A stretch of 64,000 nt of DNA from Dyella dinghuensis. Its GTDB lineage: Bacteria; Pseudomonadota; Gammaproteobacteria; Xanthomonadales; Rhodanobacteraceae. Position 1 is the stretch's first letter. Each line of letters begins with the position of its first letter. The translations under genes were made by a program, and so were the position numbers. Shown here one piece after another: positions 36,177-44,706 of this stretch. The notes under the pieces were generated by a model that was not told the DNA's origin, made no database searches, and was given only the letters and a program-made list of their open reading frames with translations. Location of the stretch: NCBI RefSeq assembly GCF_003977615.1, contig NZ_RYZR01000001.1, positions 62,001-126,000 on the forward strand, written 5' to 3'.

Positions 36177-36364
36177 GTTGCAGGGCTTTCTGTCATCCAG
36201 CAATCGTCGTAATAATTTGCGCGCTATATCTGACGCGGTTCTCTCTAGCACGCCTATCGTCTCACTGAGGAGGGTCCGGCTGCTTTTTGATGCGAAAAAA
36301 AGCAGTTTGGTATCCTTTATCCTTTAGTAGCGATAGCACTTTCAAGGTTTGGAGAGAGTCAGTC

Positions 36365-36946
36365 ATGACCATGCGTATATGCGCCCTGTTGGCAACGATG
36401 ATGCTGTTGGTGGGATGTGCTACCGACGACCCGGATATCACGGTAAAACATCGCGTTCCTCATGGAAGTACGGTAGCCGTGGTGATGTTTCAGGATTGCG
36501 GTATTCCGAATCAGGCGGATTGCGCCGGCTCCGGTGCGGCGGCCGGTTCGATCTTTATCCGCATTCTTTCGCAAAAGCCGGGCCTGCATGTCGCCTCGTT
36601 GCCAAGGCCTGTCGCGGCCAGCGCGCCGCTCACTGACGATGCTGCGGTTGCTTACGCCAATAAGAAAGGCTACCGCTATGTCATCAACGGTGAGGTCCAG
36701 GATTATTACCGCACCGGACATTTGGCGCTTCACTCGGATCGCGTAGCGATGTCAGTACGCGTGCTTAGTGTCAAGGACGGGCAAGTGTTGGTGACTTATA
36801 CCTATCAAGAGGATTCGAAGACACATTTCGCGTCGCCCGACGACATGTTGGAAGACATGGCAAAGCAGTTGGCGACGTCCATCGTTGTTGAGCCAAAGAA
36901 ACAGCGTCAGGGTGATTTTATGTTCTACAAGGGAAATGGCGGTTGA
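36365..36946 (+). CDS. hypothetical lipoprotein
   Basis: A 193-residue lipoprotein; start 36365 has GGAGAG upstream. Signal with lipobox LVGC. The mature domain has an alternating alpha/beta pattern: GSTVAVVMFQDCG, a Cys (QADCAGSG), AAAGSIFIRILSQKPGL, YRYVINGEVQDYY and MSVRVLSVKDGQVL, ending MAKQLATSIV. This resembles outer-membrane-linked lipoproteins of the DUF4823/CsgG-like fold. Exact family not certain. Single gene. Confidence 0.65.
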   Translation: MTMRICALLATMMLLVGCATDDPDITVKHRVPHGSTVAVVMFQDCGIPNQADCAGSGAAAGSIFIRILSQKPGLHVASLPRPVAASAPLTDDAAVAYANKKGYRYVINGEVQDYYRTGHLALHSDRVAMSVRVLSVKDGQVLVTYTYQEDSKTHFASPDDMLEDMAKQLATSIVVEPKKQRQGDFMFYKGNGG

Positions 36947-37106
36947 GTTAGAAGGTGAAGCAGAAGTGGTAGCCCCTTATGAGAAAAGGCAACTCAGCCA
37001 GGTTTGACGGCTATGCTCCGGCGCCCAGTCTTGGTTTCACGAGTGTTTCATGTGTGAATGGATATTACGTCTGGTGGGGTGATCAACCAAACGTAAGGGG
37101 ATATCC

Positions 37107-37379
37107 ATGAAACTCGTTTCTATGGCATACGCCGCTGCAGCACTTATTGGCATCACTGCTCTCATTCGTCCGACCACTGCCTTCGCATTTCCACCTTGTT
37201 CAACCTGCGCCACGTGGTGGACGGAATGTTCGCAAGGCGACAAAACAGCCTGTCAAAGCTTCGCCGATCTATGTATGGGCTGTCCCGAAAACTCCACTGT
37301 AAAGGGCGCGGGGGCGCCACCGTCGAAGATCAACGGTAAATTGGACACGGCCCTCTCGGATATCCGCCGTTTCCTGTAA
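37107..37379 (+). CDS. small exported cysteine-rich protein
   Basis: A 90-residue protein with a signal peptide (YAAAALIGITALIRPTTAFA) and a short mature part with seven cysteines arranged CSTC, WTEC, TACQS, LCMGC. The CxxC pairs could bind metal or form disulfides. No family recognised. TAAGGGG precedes the start and a strong terminator follows, so it is probably a well-expressed single gene. Confidence 0.65.
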   Translation: MKLVSMAYAAAALIGITALIRPTTAFAFPPCSTCATWWTECSQGDKTACQSFADLCMGCPENSTVKGAGAPPSKINGKLDTALSDIRRFL

Positions 37380-37412
37380 TGGCACTTGCCCATTGAAGCG
37401 GGCACGATAGAG

Positions 37413-37447
37413 AAAAGCCCCCGCCTACCGGAGCGGGGGCTTTTTTT
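37413..37447 (+). terminator. rho-independent terminator
   Basis: AAAAGCCCCCGC...GCGGGGGCTTTTTTT with an 8-base loop, 34 bases after the cysteine-rich gene. Confidence 0.92.
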
Positions 37448-37645
37448 ATGGTCCAAATGGATAACTTGCAACAAGCGGCAACGGGTTGAGTCATTCCCGC
37501 CACCATGAAGCAGGCGCAGTTGGATTTTCTTGAGGAAGAGCGAACGCTGGCCGCTCCTTTTGAGGCGATATGTAAGATTGCTTTGCTCTTGAGGGGTGGA
37601 ACGCAATAACCTTTGTGGCGAATTGTTGAAATACGGGAAAAGTGC

Positions 37646-38569
37646 ATGGACAACACAGACGTGGGCTATCCGATTGGCAATGCCGGGCAGCCATGGGGCA
37701 ACGCGGAGAGAGTGCTCTGGCTCTCGCGGCAAGTCCGTCAGCGCAGTTATGAGACCGATGTGCTCCAGGCAATCGATCAGCTTGGCTCCCGTTTCGACGT
37801 GTCGGAATACGGTCGACTTGAATACGCACAGGGAAGCTTTCCGCTTTTTTCCATTCGTACCCGCAATTGGCGGGATGATCTTCCTGTCGTGCTAGTCACC
37901 GGCGGCGTGCATGGTTACGAAACAAGTGGCGTTCATGGTGCACTTCGTTTTGCAGAACAACATATGGCTGACCTCGCGGGGCGAGCAAACATACTGGTCG
38001 TTCCGTGCGTGAGTCCTTGGGCCTACGAACGCATTCAGCGTTGGAATCCGAATGCCATCGATCCCAACCGTTCGTTTTACGACAACAGTCCATCCGGCGA
38101 GTCGGCTGCTTTGCTGCGGCTGGTTGCGCCGTTACGTGGTCGTTTCCTGATGCACATCGACCTGCACGAAACGACCGATAGCGACGAAACCGAATTTCGT
38201 CCTGCCCTGGCCGCGCGTGATGGCAAGGTATTCGAACCAGGTGAAGTCCCGGATGGTTTTTATCTTGTCGATGACACCGGCAACCCGCAGCCGGCCTTCC
38301 AGCAGGCTGTGCTGGCAGCGGTATCGACGGTGACGCATATCGCTCCGACGGATGCTAGTGGTGAAATCATTGGTTCGCCGGTGGTGGCGCCAGGTGTCAT
38401 CGAATACGCGCTGAAGGAACTTGGTTTATGCGCCAGTATTACCGGTGCGCGTTATACGACAACCACCGAGGTTTATCCCGACAGCCCACGTGCTACGCCG
38501 GAGCAGTGCATCCAGGCACAAGTCGCAGCGGTGCGTGCAGCTATTGATTATGCGTTAGCACACGCTTGA
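37646..38569 (+). CDS. M14-family zinc peptidase / succinylglutamate desuccinylase-like
   Basis: A 307-residue soluble metallopeptidase. The zinc ligands fit GGVHGYETS (His and Glu, HxxE) near residue 90 and the later His in MHIDLHE; the substrate-binding RSFYDN segment follows DPN in between. The overall arrangement matches M14 carboxypeptidases of the aspartoacylase/succinylglutamate desuccinylase branch. TEVYPDSP near the C-terminus may hold the general-base region. No signal peptide, so it acts in the cytoplasm, perhaps on peptides or N-acyl amino acids. Start 37646 chosen for GGGAAA upstream. Confidence 0.85.
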   Translation: MDNTDVGYPIGNAGQPWGNAERVLWLSRQVRQRSYETDVLQAIDQLGSRFDVSEYGRLEYAQGSFPLFSIRTRNWRDDLPVVLVTGGVHGYETSGVHGALRFAEQHMADLAGRANILVVPCVSPWAYERIQRWNPNAIDPNRSFYDNSPSGESAALLRLVAPLRGRFLMHIDLHETTDSDETEFRPALAARDGKVFEPGEVPDGFYLVDDTGNPQPAFQQAVLAAVSTVTHIAPTDASGEIIGSPVVAPGVIEYALKELGLCASITGARYTTTTEVYPDSPRATPEQCIQAQVAAVRAAIDYALAHA

Positions 38570-38654
38570 CCAAAACAGAGATCAGAGTGTTTGCAAGTCA
38601 AAGGGCGGTGCCGGTTTTGTATCGTATTGACCGCAAATGTTGCGCTGGCTGTTA

Positions 38655-39425
38655 CTACTCTGTCGGCGCTTGCCGTGCATTTTTCACAACAAGCGCATCG
38701 GAGGGCGTTGCCAGCTCCGTTCCCGGCATTTGAATCGGTGCAAAGCTTTGATCGGGTGAGTCGCTGGCGGGCTTGAAGGGTTCGGTGTCCCAGAAATTCA
38801 CACGAAAATGCATCAGAAAATCATCGTCCACTACAAAGGCGCGGGAAATGGTCACGCGTGTGGCGATGGGTGCGCCGTCCGCAATTACCGGACGTGCTTT
38901 CCATGTGGCTATATCGGCGGCCACGTCGTTCGCTTGCTCGCTGGCAGGTTTTCCAAGCGATGTGACACTGCGGATATTACGGATATGGTCGATGCTACCG
39001 TCCGGCTCTACTGTCGCCTGCATGACGAAGATCGCGTCTATGCCATGACTCAGGAAACCGTGTGGAAAGCGCATGGAACGGCTTTCAATGTAAGGGCCGT
39101 TGCCGACGTAAAGCAATTCCTTAAAAACGCGACTTTGCCTTGGTTGTTTGAAGTAATGAAATCGCGTGCGTAGCCATGTCGTAACCGCGACAGGTTGGCC
39201 GTTCTTTTGAAAAGGTTGAAATTGCCACGTAATGACGGTGCTGGCGACGAGTTGCCTCAACTCGTCGGGCAGTTTCACCATAGGGCGGGTGGCAGTGACG
39301 TGCCCTGTCGGATCCAGATCCACCTCGACCTCGAAAGGTTGGGTCATTACATCCAGCTTTTTGGCATGAGCGGCTTCGCAGCACAGAGCAGCCAAAAGCA
39401 ACGTCGTGAATACTATGCGTGACAT
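38655..39425 (-). CDS. exported protein with a TonB-C-like domain
   Basis: A 256-residue protein with a signal peptide (IVFTTLLLAALCCEAAHA) and GGAG before its start. Two related halves show the strand-helix-strand order of TonB C-terminal domains: VEVDLDPTGHVTATRPMV and MQATVEPDGSIDHIRNIRS, the second followed by ADIATWKARPVIADG. There is no proline-rich linker or membrane anchor, so it is not an energy-transducing TonB; such domains also occur in periplasmic binding proteins. Role unknown. Confidence 0.65.
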   Translation of the reverse strand: MSRIVFTTLLLAALCCEAAHAKKLDVMTQPFEVEVDLDPTGHVTATRPMVKLPDELRQLVASTVITWQFQPFQKNGQPVAVTTWLRTRFHYFKQPRQSRVFKELLYVGNGPYIESRSMRFPHGFLSHGIDAIFVMQATVEPDGSIDHIRNIRSVTSLGKPASEQANDVAADIATWKARPVIADGAPIATRVTISRAFVVDDDFLMHFRVNFWDTEPFKPASDSPDQSFAPIQMPGTELATPSDALVVKNARQAPTE

Positions 39426-39701
39426 GGGACTCCATCTATGACCTCCCGCGCAAAAACAGCAAAAGGGTAGGTCATCAAATCGCTCTAATAACCCGTTCCT
39501 TTCCCGTGCTTGGGCCTAATTGGGCTCCTCAATCTGCTCCTCTTTGGCATCTATTCCGGGCCCGATCTCTCTGGCAAGCTTGCCAGAGGACACGTAGCCC
39601 AGAAGGCAGGGCGCGTGGCGATGGAGATGCCGAGGCCGTCGCAAAGCTTACGCCGGCGCGTGCTCATGAAGAAAGTACGGCAACGCAAATAGGGGGAACT
39701 C

Positions 39702-39758
39702 ATGAAACGCTTGATTGTTGGCCTGCTGGCGCTGACGCCAAAATGGGGTCAGCGGTAA
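39702..39758 (+). pseudogene. start of a small exported protein, truncated by a repeat
   Basis: AGGGGGA precedes an ATG at 39702. The frame gives MKRLIVGLLALT, the beginning of a lipoprotein or entericidin-like signal, then enters a hairpin repeat (from 39740) and stops at 39756-39758. The good ribosome site and signal start suggest a real gene whose remaining part was lost when the repeat arrived. Which gene it was cannot be told. Confidence 0.55.
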
Positions 39759-39789
39759 TTAAATCATTTTAATTACCCCAATCCTTTTG
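39740..39789 (+). repeat. GGTAATTAAA hairpin inside a truncated gene
   Basis: TGGGGTCAGCGGTAATTAAA...TTTAATTACCCCAATCC followed by TTTTG. It combines the GGGGTCAG start of the second repeat family with the GGTAATTAA core of the first, hinting that the two are parts of one element. Confidence 0.7.
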
Positions 39790-39857
39790 TTCTTGTCTTG
39801 GCAGTGCGGTGTCCTATTGCGCCGCACTCATTTGTTACAACATATGGGAGATGATTC

Positions 39858-40775
39858 ATGATCAATATGCCTTCGAAGGATCCGCGCAGCCTTTTCGGCC
39901 GCTTCGGTGTCGGCGGCGCGATCGCTATCGCTGTTTTGATTGTGTTGTTTTACAACAGCGTGTTTGTTGTTTCTCCCAGTGAACAGGCGGGAACGCGCTG
40001 GATGGGCGGCACGACCATGACAAGTACACCGCTTTCGACAGGCGTGCACTTCAAGGTGCCGTTCTTTGAAACCGTCGACCGTTTGCAGACCAGCCGCTCG
40101 GTCTACACACTGAATGGTCTAGATGTGTACACCAACGACAATCAGAAGGTGACGATTGACGTCAGCTTGATCTATCAGATTCCAAGTTCCGCCGTGATGA
40201 ATTTGCTCTATCACGTTGGCCGCGCTGGTGCAGTGGATATCGAGGCGACCATTCTGCCTGTCGTCAGGGATCGGGCACTCGCCGCCTTTGCGCAGTACAA
40301 CACGCTGACCATTTCCGATCAGCGCGCACAGATCACCGCGCAGATGCGCAAGGACATCAGCGAAGCGTTGCAGCGTTTGTTTAACGTAGACGTGATCGAT
40401 GTGCAGCTGGTTGGCATCCATTACTCACCCATCTTCGATCAATCCATTGAGGAAGCTGTGCGCGCCAAGAACCTGGCTGTGCAGGCGGAAAACACCGTGG
40501 CTCAGAAGAAGTTCGAGGGAGAGCAGAAAACCGTGACCGCCACCGCCGAGGCGACTGCTGCGGTCGAGCGCGCGAACGGCGAAGCACAGGCTACCGTGTT
40601 GCAGGCGCAAGCCCAGGCCAAAGCGATCGAGACCGTAGGCGATGAGCTGAAGAGCCATCCGGAATATGCGCACTTCTACGGATTGCAGCATTGGAACGGC
40701 GTGCTGCCGCAAGTCGTCGGTGCGGGGTCGATTCCGATGATCGATTTGAGCAAGGGCCAAAACACGGAGCAGTGA
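39858..40775 (+). CDS. SPFH/prohibitin-like membrane protein
   Basis: A 305-residue protein with one N-terminal membrane helix (GGAIAIAVLIVLFYNSVFVV) and an SPFH/Band 7 domain (VSPSEQAGTRWMGG, TGVHFKVPFFETVDRL, DVSLIYQIPSSAVMNL). A long Ala/Glu/Gln coiled coil follows (about residues 195-265), typical of prohibitins and HflC/HflK. It should form large rings at the inner membrane. GGGAGATG precedes the start. There is no partner gene as in hflKC. A terminator-like hairpin follows. Confidence 0.88.
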   Translation: MINMPSKDPRSLFGRFGVGGAIAIAVLIVLFYNSVFVVSPSEQAGTRWMGGTTMTSTPLSTGVHFKVPFFETVDRLQTSRSVYTLNGLDVYTNDNQKVTIDVSLIYQIPSSAVMNLLYHVGRAGAVDIEATILPVVRDRALAAFAQYNTLTISDQRAQITAQMRKDISEALQRLFNVDVIDVQLVGIHYSPIFDQSIEEAVRAKNLAVQAENTVAQKKFEGEQKTVTATAEATAAVERANGEAQATVLQAQAQAKAIETVGDELKSHPEYAHFYGLQHWNGVLPQVVGAGSIPMIDLSKGQNTEQ

Positions 40776-40854
40776 GCGGCGCTCACAAAACCAGGTGAGA
40801 GCAGCTCGTCGCGACGAAGCGTCGATATGCAGCCACTAAGCGACATCACAGAAA

Positions 40855-40877
40855 GACCGGTTGAATACCGGCCTTTT
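40855..40877. terminator. terminator between converging genes
   Basis: GACCGG, short loop, CCGGCC and TTTTT; it ends the SPFH transcript. Stem is short. Confidence 0.65.
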
Positions 40878-40879
40878 TA

Positions 40880-41050
40880 TTAGGCGGCCATCGGTACCAT
40901 TGGCGCAGATTCTTCTGTGCTCAATGCTGCTTTCGCAACGTAATCGAACCATACGTCATGCAGTCGCTCGGCTTCCGGGCACGCGTCACCCTGACAGCAG
41001 TGCTGACACATCTGATTGTGAATCACCAACGCTGCAATAATCCCCTTCAT
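40880..41050 (-). CDS. 56-residue cysteine/histidine-rich protein
   Basis: ATG at 41050 has AGGGGAAG just upstream. The product begins MKGIIAALVIHNQMCQHCCQ and has CxxCC followed by GDACPEAERLHDVW, then a short acidic tail ending at 40880. Four cysteines and two nearby histidines could bind a metal ion. No family recognised. Good ribosome site and protein-like composition support it; length is the main doubt. Confidence 0.55.
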   Translation of the reverse strand: MKGIIAALVIHNQMCQHCCQGDACPEAERLHDVWFDYVAKAALSTEESAPMVPMAA

Positions 41051-41233
41051 GGCTTCCCCTAACGGTCGCTAACTCAGTTGCGATTATCATTGTCCAATGA
41101 CGTTATCGACCGCCAAAACGGTGCCTTGAATGGATGGCGTGAAAAGTGTGCGGATCGCAGTAATTTGCAGCAGACGTTGGCGTTTTGTTAACCCGCTTCG
41201 GTTTACTTAACGGGCAGGTTGTAAGGAGATGAC

Positions 41234-41467
41234 ATGACCACTGAGCACCGGTACTGGTTTGGACGCAAGAGAATCGGCTGGGGATGGGGGCCTCGCACCT
41301 GGGAAGGCTGGCTCACGGTGATCATCTACGCGTTGCTTATGATGACACTGCCGTCTTACCTCGGGCCTCAGTGGGGTGATAACGGGGTTCGAATGGTGTG
41401 GATTGGACTGACCGTATTGTTCTTTGTGATCTTCTTCTGGAAGTTGGAGCGCACGGGTCTAGGTTGA
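41234..41467 (+). CDS. small membrane protein
   Basis: A 77-residue protein with a Trp/Gly/Arg-rich N-terminus (RIGWGWGPRTWEGW) and two membrane helices (LTVIIYALLMMTLPSYL, VWIGLTVLFFVIFFWKL). AAGGAG lies seven bases before the ATG. Small two-helix proteins of this kind are common and mostly uncharacterised. Single gene. Confidence 0.7.
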   Translation: MTTEHRYWFGRKRIGWGWGPRTWEGWLTVIIYALLMMTLPSYLGPQWGDNGVRMVWIGLTVLFFVIFFWKLERTGLG

Positions 41468-41539
41468 TCGGTTATAAGAACAAAGGTCAGAACCCTCTAT
41501 TGGGCGTTAGCGTCGTCAACCATCAAAGGGCTGCGAGCC

Positions 41540-42202
41540 ATGCTATATGACCTCACCCAGACCGTTCTGTTGCTCGTTACCGGGTTGTTCCCCATCATCA
41601 ACCCACCGGCATCGGCGTTCATGGTGCTGAGCCTGGTTCCGCACGCGACGCAAGCTGAGCGCAATGACCTGGCGCGGCGCATTACGTTCAACAGCTTTGT
41701 GATCTTGTTGGCGTCGCTATCGATTGGCGCATACGTGCTGTCTTTTTTTGGAATATCGATTCCCGTGCTAAGGGTGGCCGGTGGTCTGATTATCGGCATG
41801 ACAGGATGGAGCCTTCTGCAGAAGCCCAGCGACGAGCCGACGGATGATCATTCGCAGGCATTGCAAGCCGATACGCGTGGCGAATCGCTGGCGTCCAAGG
41901 CGTTCTATCCGTTGACACTTCCCCTCACGGTGGGGCCTGGTTCCATTGCAGTCGCTATCGCACTGGGTACGGGTTCGCCCAAGGAGGGACCGTCTGCGGG
42001 GCATATCATCGGTGTCGCGTTGGCGCTGGTCATCCTTTGCGCGAGCATTTACATCTGCATGCGTTACGTCAGCACAACCGAGCGGCTGTTGGGCACCGTT
42101 GGCACTCAAGTCGCCATGCGACTGTTCGCATTTGTGATCTTCTGCATCGGCGTGCAGCTGTGTTGGAGCGGCCTGTCGCAATTGCTCGCGTCAGTGCATT
42201 GA
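41540..42202 (+). CDS. MarC-family integral membrane protein
   Basis: A 220-residue protein with six membrane helices. The MarC marks are seen: FPIINPPASAFMVLSLVP in the first loop, GGLIIGMTGW, and PLTLPLTVGPGSIAVAIALG in the middle. Despite the name, MarC proteins are not shown to cause drug resistance; transport of small molecules is suspected. The upstream region has a diverged GGTCAGAACCCT motif (41485). Single gene. Confidence 0.88.
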   Translation: MLYDLTQTVLLLVTGLFPIINPPASAFMVLSLVPHATQAERNDLARRITFNSFVILLASLSIGAYVLSFFGISIPVLRVAGGLIIGMTGWSLLQKPSDEPTDDHSQALQADTRGESLASKAFYPLTLPLTVGPGSIAVAIALGTGSPKEGPSAGHIIGVALALVILCASIYICMRYVSTTERLLGTVGTQVAMRLFAFVIFCIGVQLCWSGLSQLLASVH

Positions 42203-42324
42203 GAGTAGTGGCGGGAAAAAGTGGGAGCCGTCTTTTGATACGGAAATGGACTCTGCTTTTCCTTCGACAATGGCTCATTATCTCGATCATGCAGGTTGGA
42301 TCCGACGATACGTTGTATGACATT

Positions 42325-42351
42325 CAAAAAAGCCCCGCCATGCGGCGGGGC
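42325..42351 (-). terminator. terminator of the minus-strand propeller gene
   Basis: GCCCCGCC (42332-42339) pairs with GGCGGGGC (42344-42351); read on the minus strand it is followed by TTTTTT. It lies 33 bases beyond the stop of the beta-propeller gene. Confidence 0.85.
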
Positions 42352-42383
42352 AGTGAGCCGAAATATCCGGCACGCATTGAGAG

Positions 42384-43466
42384 TTAGAAGCCGAATGGCG
42401 GGGTCAGCCCGGTAAAGTCGCCAATCTGCTTGGCATCGTAAGGGCCGTTGAGCTCATTGAAACCGTCGCCAGGGGTATTAAGCTGGCCTTGATCGAATAC
42501 GATTTTCCCCGCTTTGGTAACTTCGATGACGCGATCATTGAATTGGTCGCTAATCAGCGTGTCCCCGTTTTGTAGTCGAATGCCTCGTGTCGGTAGCGGG
42601 GCGGAATTGCTTCCAGATTGCGTGTTGGTAACGTATTGCCAGACCACCTGATCGTTACCATTAACCTCGACAATTCGATTGTTGTTGGAGTCGCTGATCA
42701 ATGTGTTCCCATTGGGAAGGCGGCTGGCAAAGGCGGCGCCGCTCACAGTCCCTTGTGCTGTGAATTGCTTGACGATCTGCAAGTCGGGTTTGATTTCAAT
42801 GACACGGTTGTTGCTTTCGTCGGCAATCAGGATGTGGCCGTTTGCCAATACCTCCGCGCTATTTGGGCTGCTGAGCTGGTTTGGACCGTCTCCACTCACG
42901 CCCGTGGTGCCGTATTGCCACACGATCTGATGATTCAAGTTTACGAGAATGATGCGTTGATTACCTTGATCAGCAATCAGGACATGGGGTCCCGGATGTT
43001 GGGGGAAGCTAACGAGAAATAGCGATTGCACCGGCGTATTCAATTGATTCGGGCCGTCGCCGGTAACGCCTGCAGAGCCGTATTGCCAGATGATGTTGCC
43101 GTCAGGGCCGACGATAAAAACCCGATTGTCAGGACAACCATTGACGGTATCGGAGCAACCCGGCAATCCAGGGGGTGTACCGGTGCCTGAAATTAATGTG
43201 AGAGGTCCAAAACGCTCGGCGTCGTTGACGCCGACGACACTGTGTGGTCCGGGCAGGTCGGAGCCGTTGCCGAAATGCCAAACCACCTGATGTGTGTGGC
43301 GGTCGACCTCAATGACACGATTGTTGAATTGGTCGGAGATAAGAATATGACCGCTGTCTTGCGCGCTGGCTGAGCGCGCGCACACCAGGCTGGTAGCAGT
43401 GCCGGCAAGGATCGCGGCCATAAGCATGTGGCGAAAGATCGGTTTTCGCATCAGATTGCATGTCAT
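42384..43466 (-). CDS. exported beta-propeller protein (NHL/PQQ-like repeats)
   Basis: A 360-residue protein; the start at 43466 (GGAG upstream) gives a signal peptide ending ARSASAQ, while the open frame continues to 43583. The mature part has about six repeats of the form HILISDQFNNRVIEVD...VVWQYG, i.e. N-R-[VI]-[IL]-E/L-[VI] followed by an aromatic strand. These are propeller blades of the NHL type, which bind proteins or sugars in the periplasm or outside the cell. A Cys pair (GCSDTVNGC) sits between the first two blades. No catalytic residues visible. Confidence 0.8.
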   Translation of the reverse strand: MTCNLMRKPIFRHMLMAAILAGTATSLVCARSASAQDSGHILISDQFNNRVIEVDRHTHQVVWHFGNGSDLPGPHSVVGVNDAERFGPLTLISGTGTPPGLPGCSDTVNGCPDNRVFIVGPDGNIIWQYGSAGVTGDGPNQLNTPVQSLFLVSFPQHPGPHVLIADQGNQRIILVNLNHQIVWQYGTTGVSGDGPNQLSSPNSAEVLANGHILIADESNNRVIEIKPDLQIVKQFTAQGTVSGAAFASRLPNGNTLISDSNNNRIVEVNGNDQVVWQYVTNTQSGSNSAPLPTRGIRLQNGDTLISDQFNDRVIEVTKAGKIVFDQGQLNTPGDGFNELNGPYDAKQIGDFTGLTPPFGF

Positions 43467-44071
43467 GGGAGTGTTCTCCGTTTGGATGAAGCGATGAAAC
43501 AAGTTCATCGTCGTCGCTAGCACTGCGCATGCCGAACAGTGCGAGCCGGCGCGAGTTTTGAGAATGCCTTTGCGGGCACGCAATACCCACAGAAAATGCA
43601 GCTTCTGTTTCGCTCGGTGGAAAAACTCATCTTCCGTAGCTCAATGGGAGATGTTATTTAACGAGGCCGTTACGAGTTCCACCTGTAGCGGGCGCCGTTA
43701 TCCAATTCGTCACTTGGCATGGGAAATGCGCTGAGCCGGGGCATTCCTCCCCACACCTAAGTCCGTCGGGTAGCCGTAGCTTTCATTGGGCGTGCCGTGC
43801 TCGCCCGGCACTCCACCGCGATGCTTTGCAGAACCCATCCACCTCTCGCGCATGACCGCTTCCCGGGAGCTACGCCACCGTGTACACGTGTGTGTCCCTC
43901 CGGGTCGTTTTGGTTCAATACGGCTATCTTGCTGCGGCTTTTTTTAATAAAGCACACGTGCGTAACCCGCGTGGGCGTAGAATTCAGGAAATACGTCTCT
44001 AGACTTGCATCGCTAAAAAGCAATGTCCGTCAAAATAGTGAGATAGCAGAGGGAGCTTAGATTGGTTTTTT
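43467..44071. other. intergenic region without recognised features
   Basis: About 600 bases between two minus-strand genes. No convincing frame, repeat or RNA gene was found. It probably holds the promoter of the propeller gene near its left end. Confidence 0.4.
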
Positions 44072-44509
44072 CTAGGGATTCTGTTCGTTCTTATTCTGCA
44101 GTTGCTTTAGGGCAATCCGTAAGCCAATGCGGTAACTCGTAGCCAGGTCGCGGTGGATGATGATGGTTGCCGCCGGCGTGTTATGCCAGCAATCCCTCGG
44201 TACCAACGTGTCATCGCTGTCATCGTGAACTTCGATATACGGTGTCGACAGATTGTCGAGAGCTTCGCCTAGCCCCGACTCAGGATGCTCATTTACTTGC
44301 TGGGCAAGCTCACCCGGATCAAGCAGCATGAATTCGGTGCGATGCGATTGTACGGCTCGAACACGCGCCACGAATTCGCGTAATCCACTGCAGCTGCACA
44401 GTTCCAATGTCCGTCCGGCAGCGCGAGCCAATTGTTGTAGATGAACCAGGATTTCACCACTGATTGACCGGGCCGGGGCGTGCGGCCCTTGGATGATCAT
44501 GATGGTCAA
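44072..44509 (-). CDS. AroQ-like (type II dehydroquinase fold) protein lacking catalytic residues
   Basis: A 145-residue protein that follows the AroQ order: MIIQGP at the start where AroQ has NGPN, a helix LVHLQQLARAAGRTLELCS, FVARVRAV, a LLDPGEL strand where AroQ has the AHTS region, STPYIEVHDD where AroQ has P.iEVHiSN, ATIIIHRDLATSYRIGLRIAL at the end. The flexible loop with the catalytic Tyr and Arg is missing and the Asn of NGPN is changed, though the His after EV is kept. It is therefore unlikely to be a working 3-dehydroquinate dehydratase. Not linked to shikimate genes. Confidence 0.55.
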   Translation of the reverse strand: MTIMIIQGPHAPARSISGEILVHLQQLARAAGRTLELCSCSGLREFVARVRAVQSHRTEFMLLDPGELAQQVNEHPESGLGEALDNLSTPYIEVHDDSDDTLVPRDCWHNTPAATIIIHRDLATSYRIGLRIALKQLQNKNEQNP

Positions 44510-44706
44510 AACAATGTACCTATATCGCTATACGAAACAGCTGTCCTATGTTGAGGTGGCGCAGGGTAAAGGAGCTATATGCGTAAGGCGTGTTCCGCGT
44601 AAATTCTTCGAAAAAGAGGTCGACGTACACGGTTACGCTTCCGCGTCTGGCGTCATTTTCCTTCGAAGTTACTACGAAAGACTGCCATGTCTTTCCGGCA
44701 TTGCAT

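Noticed and set aside
9669-39800. CRISPR array
   Set aside because: The repeats are dispersed, self-complementary hairpins at irregular distances, not direct repeats with uniform spacers, and there are no cas genes.
43632-43690. D-arm-like sequence TAGCTCAATGGGAGA
   Set aside because: The rest of a tRNA (anticodon and T arms, acceptor pairing) is absent.
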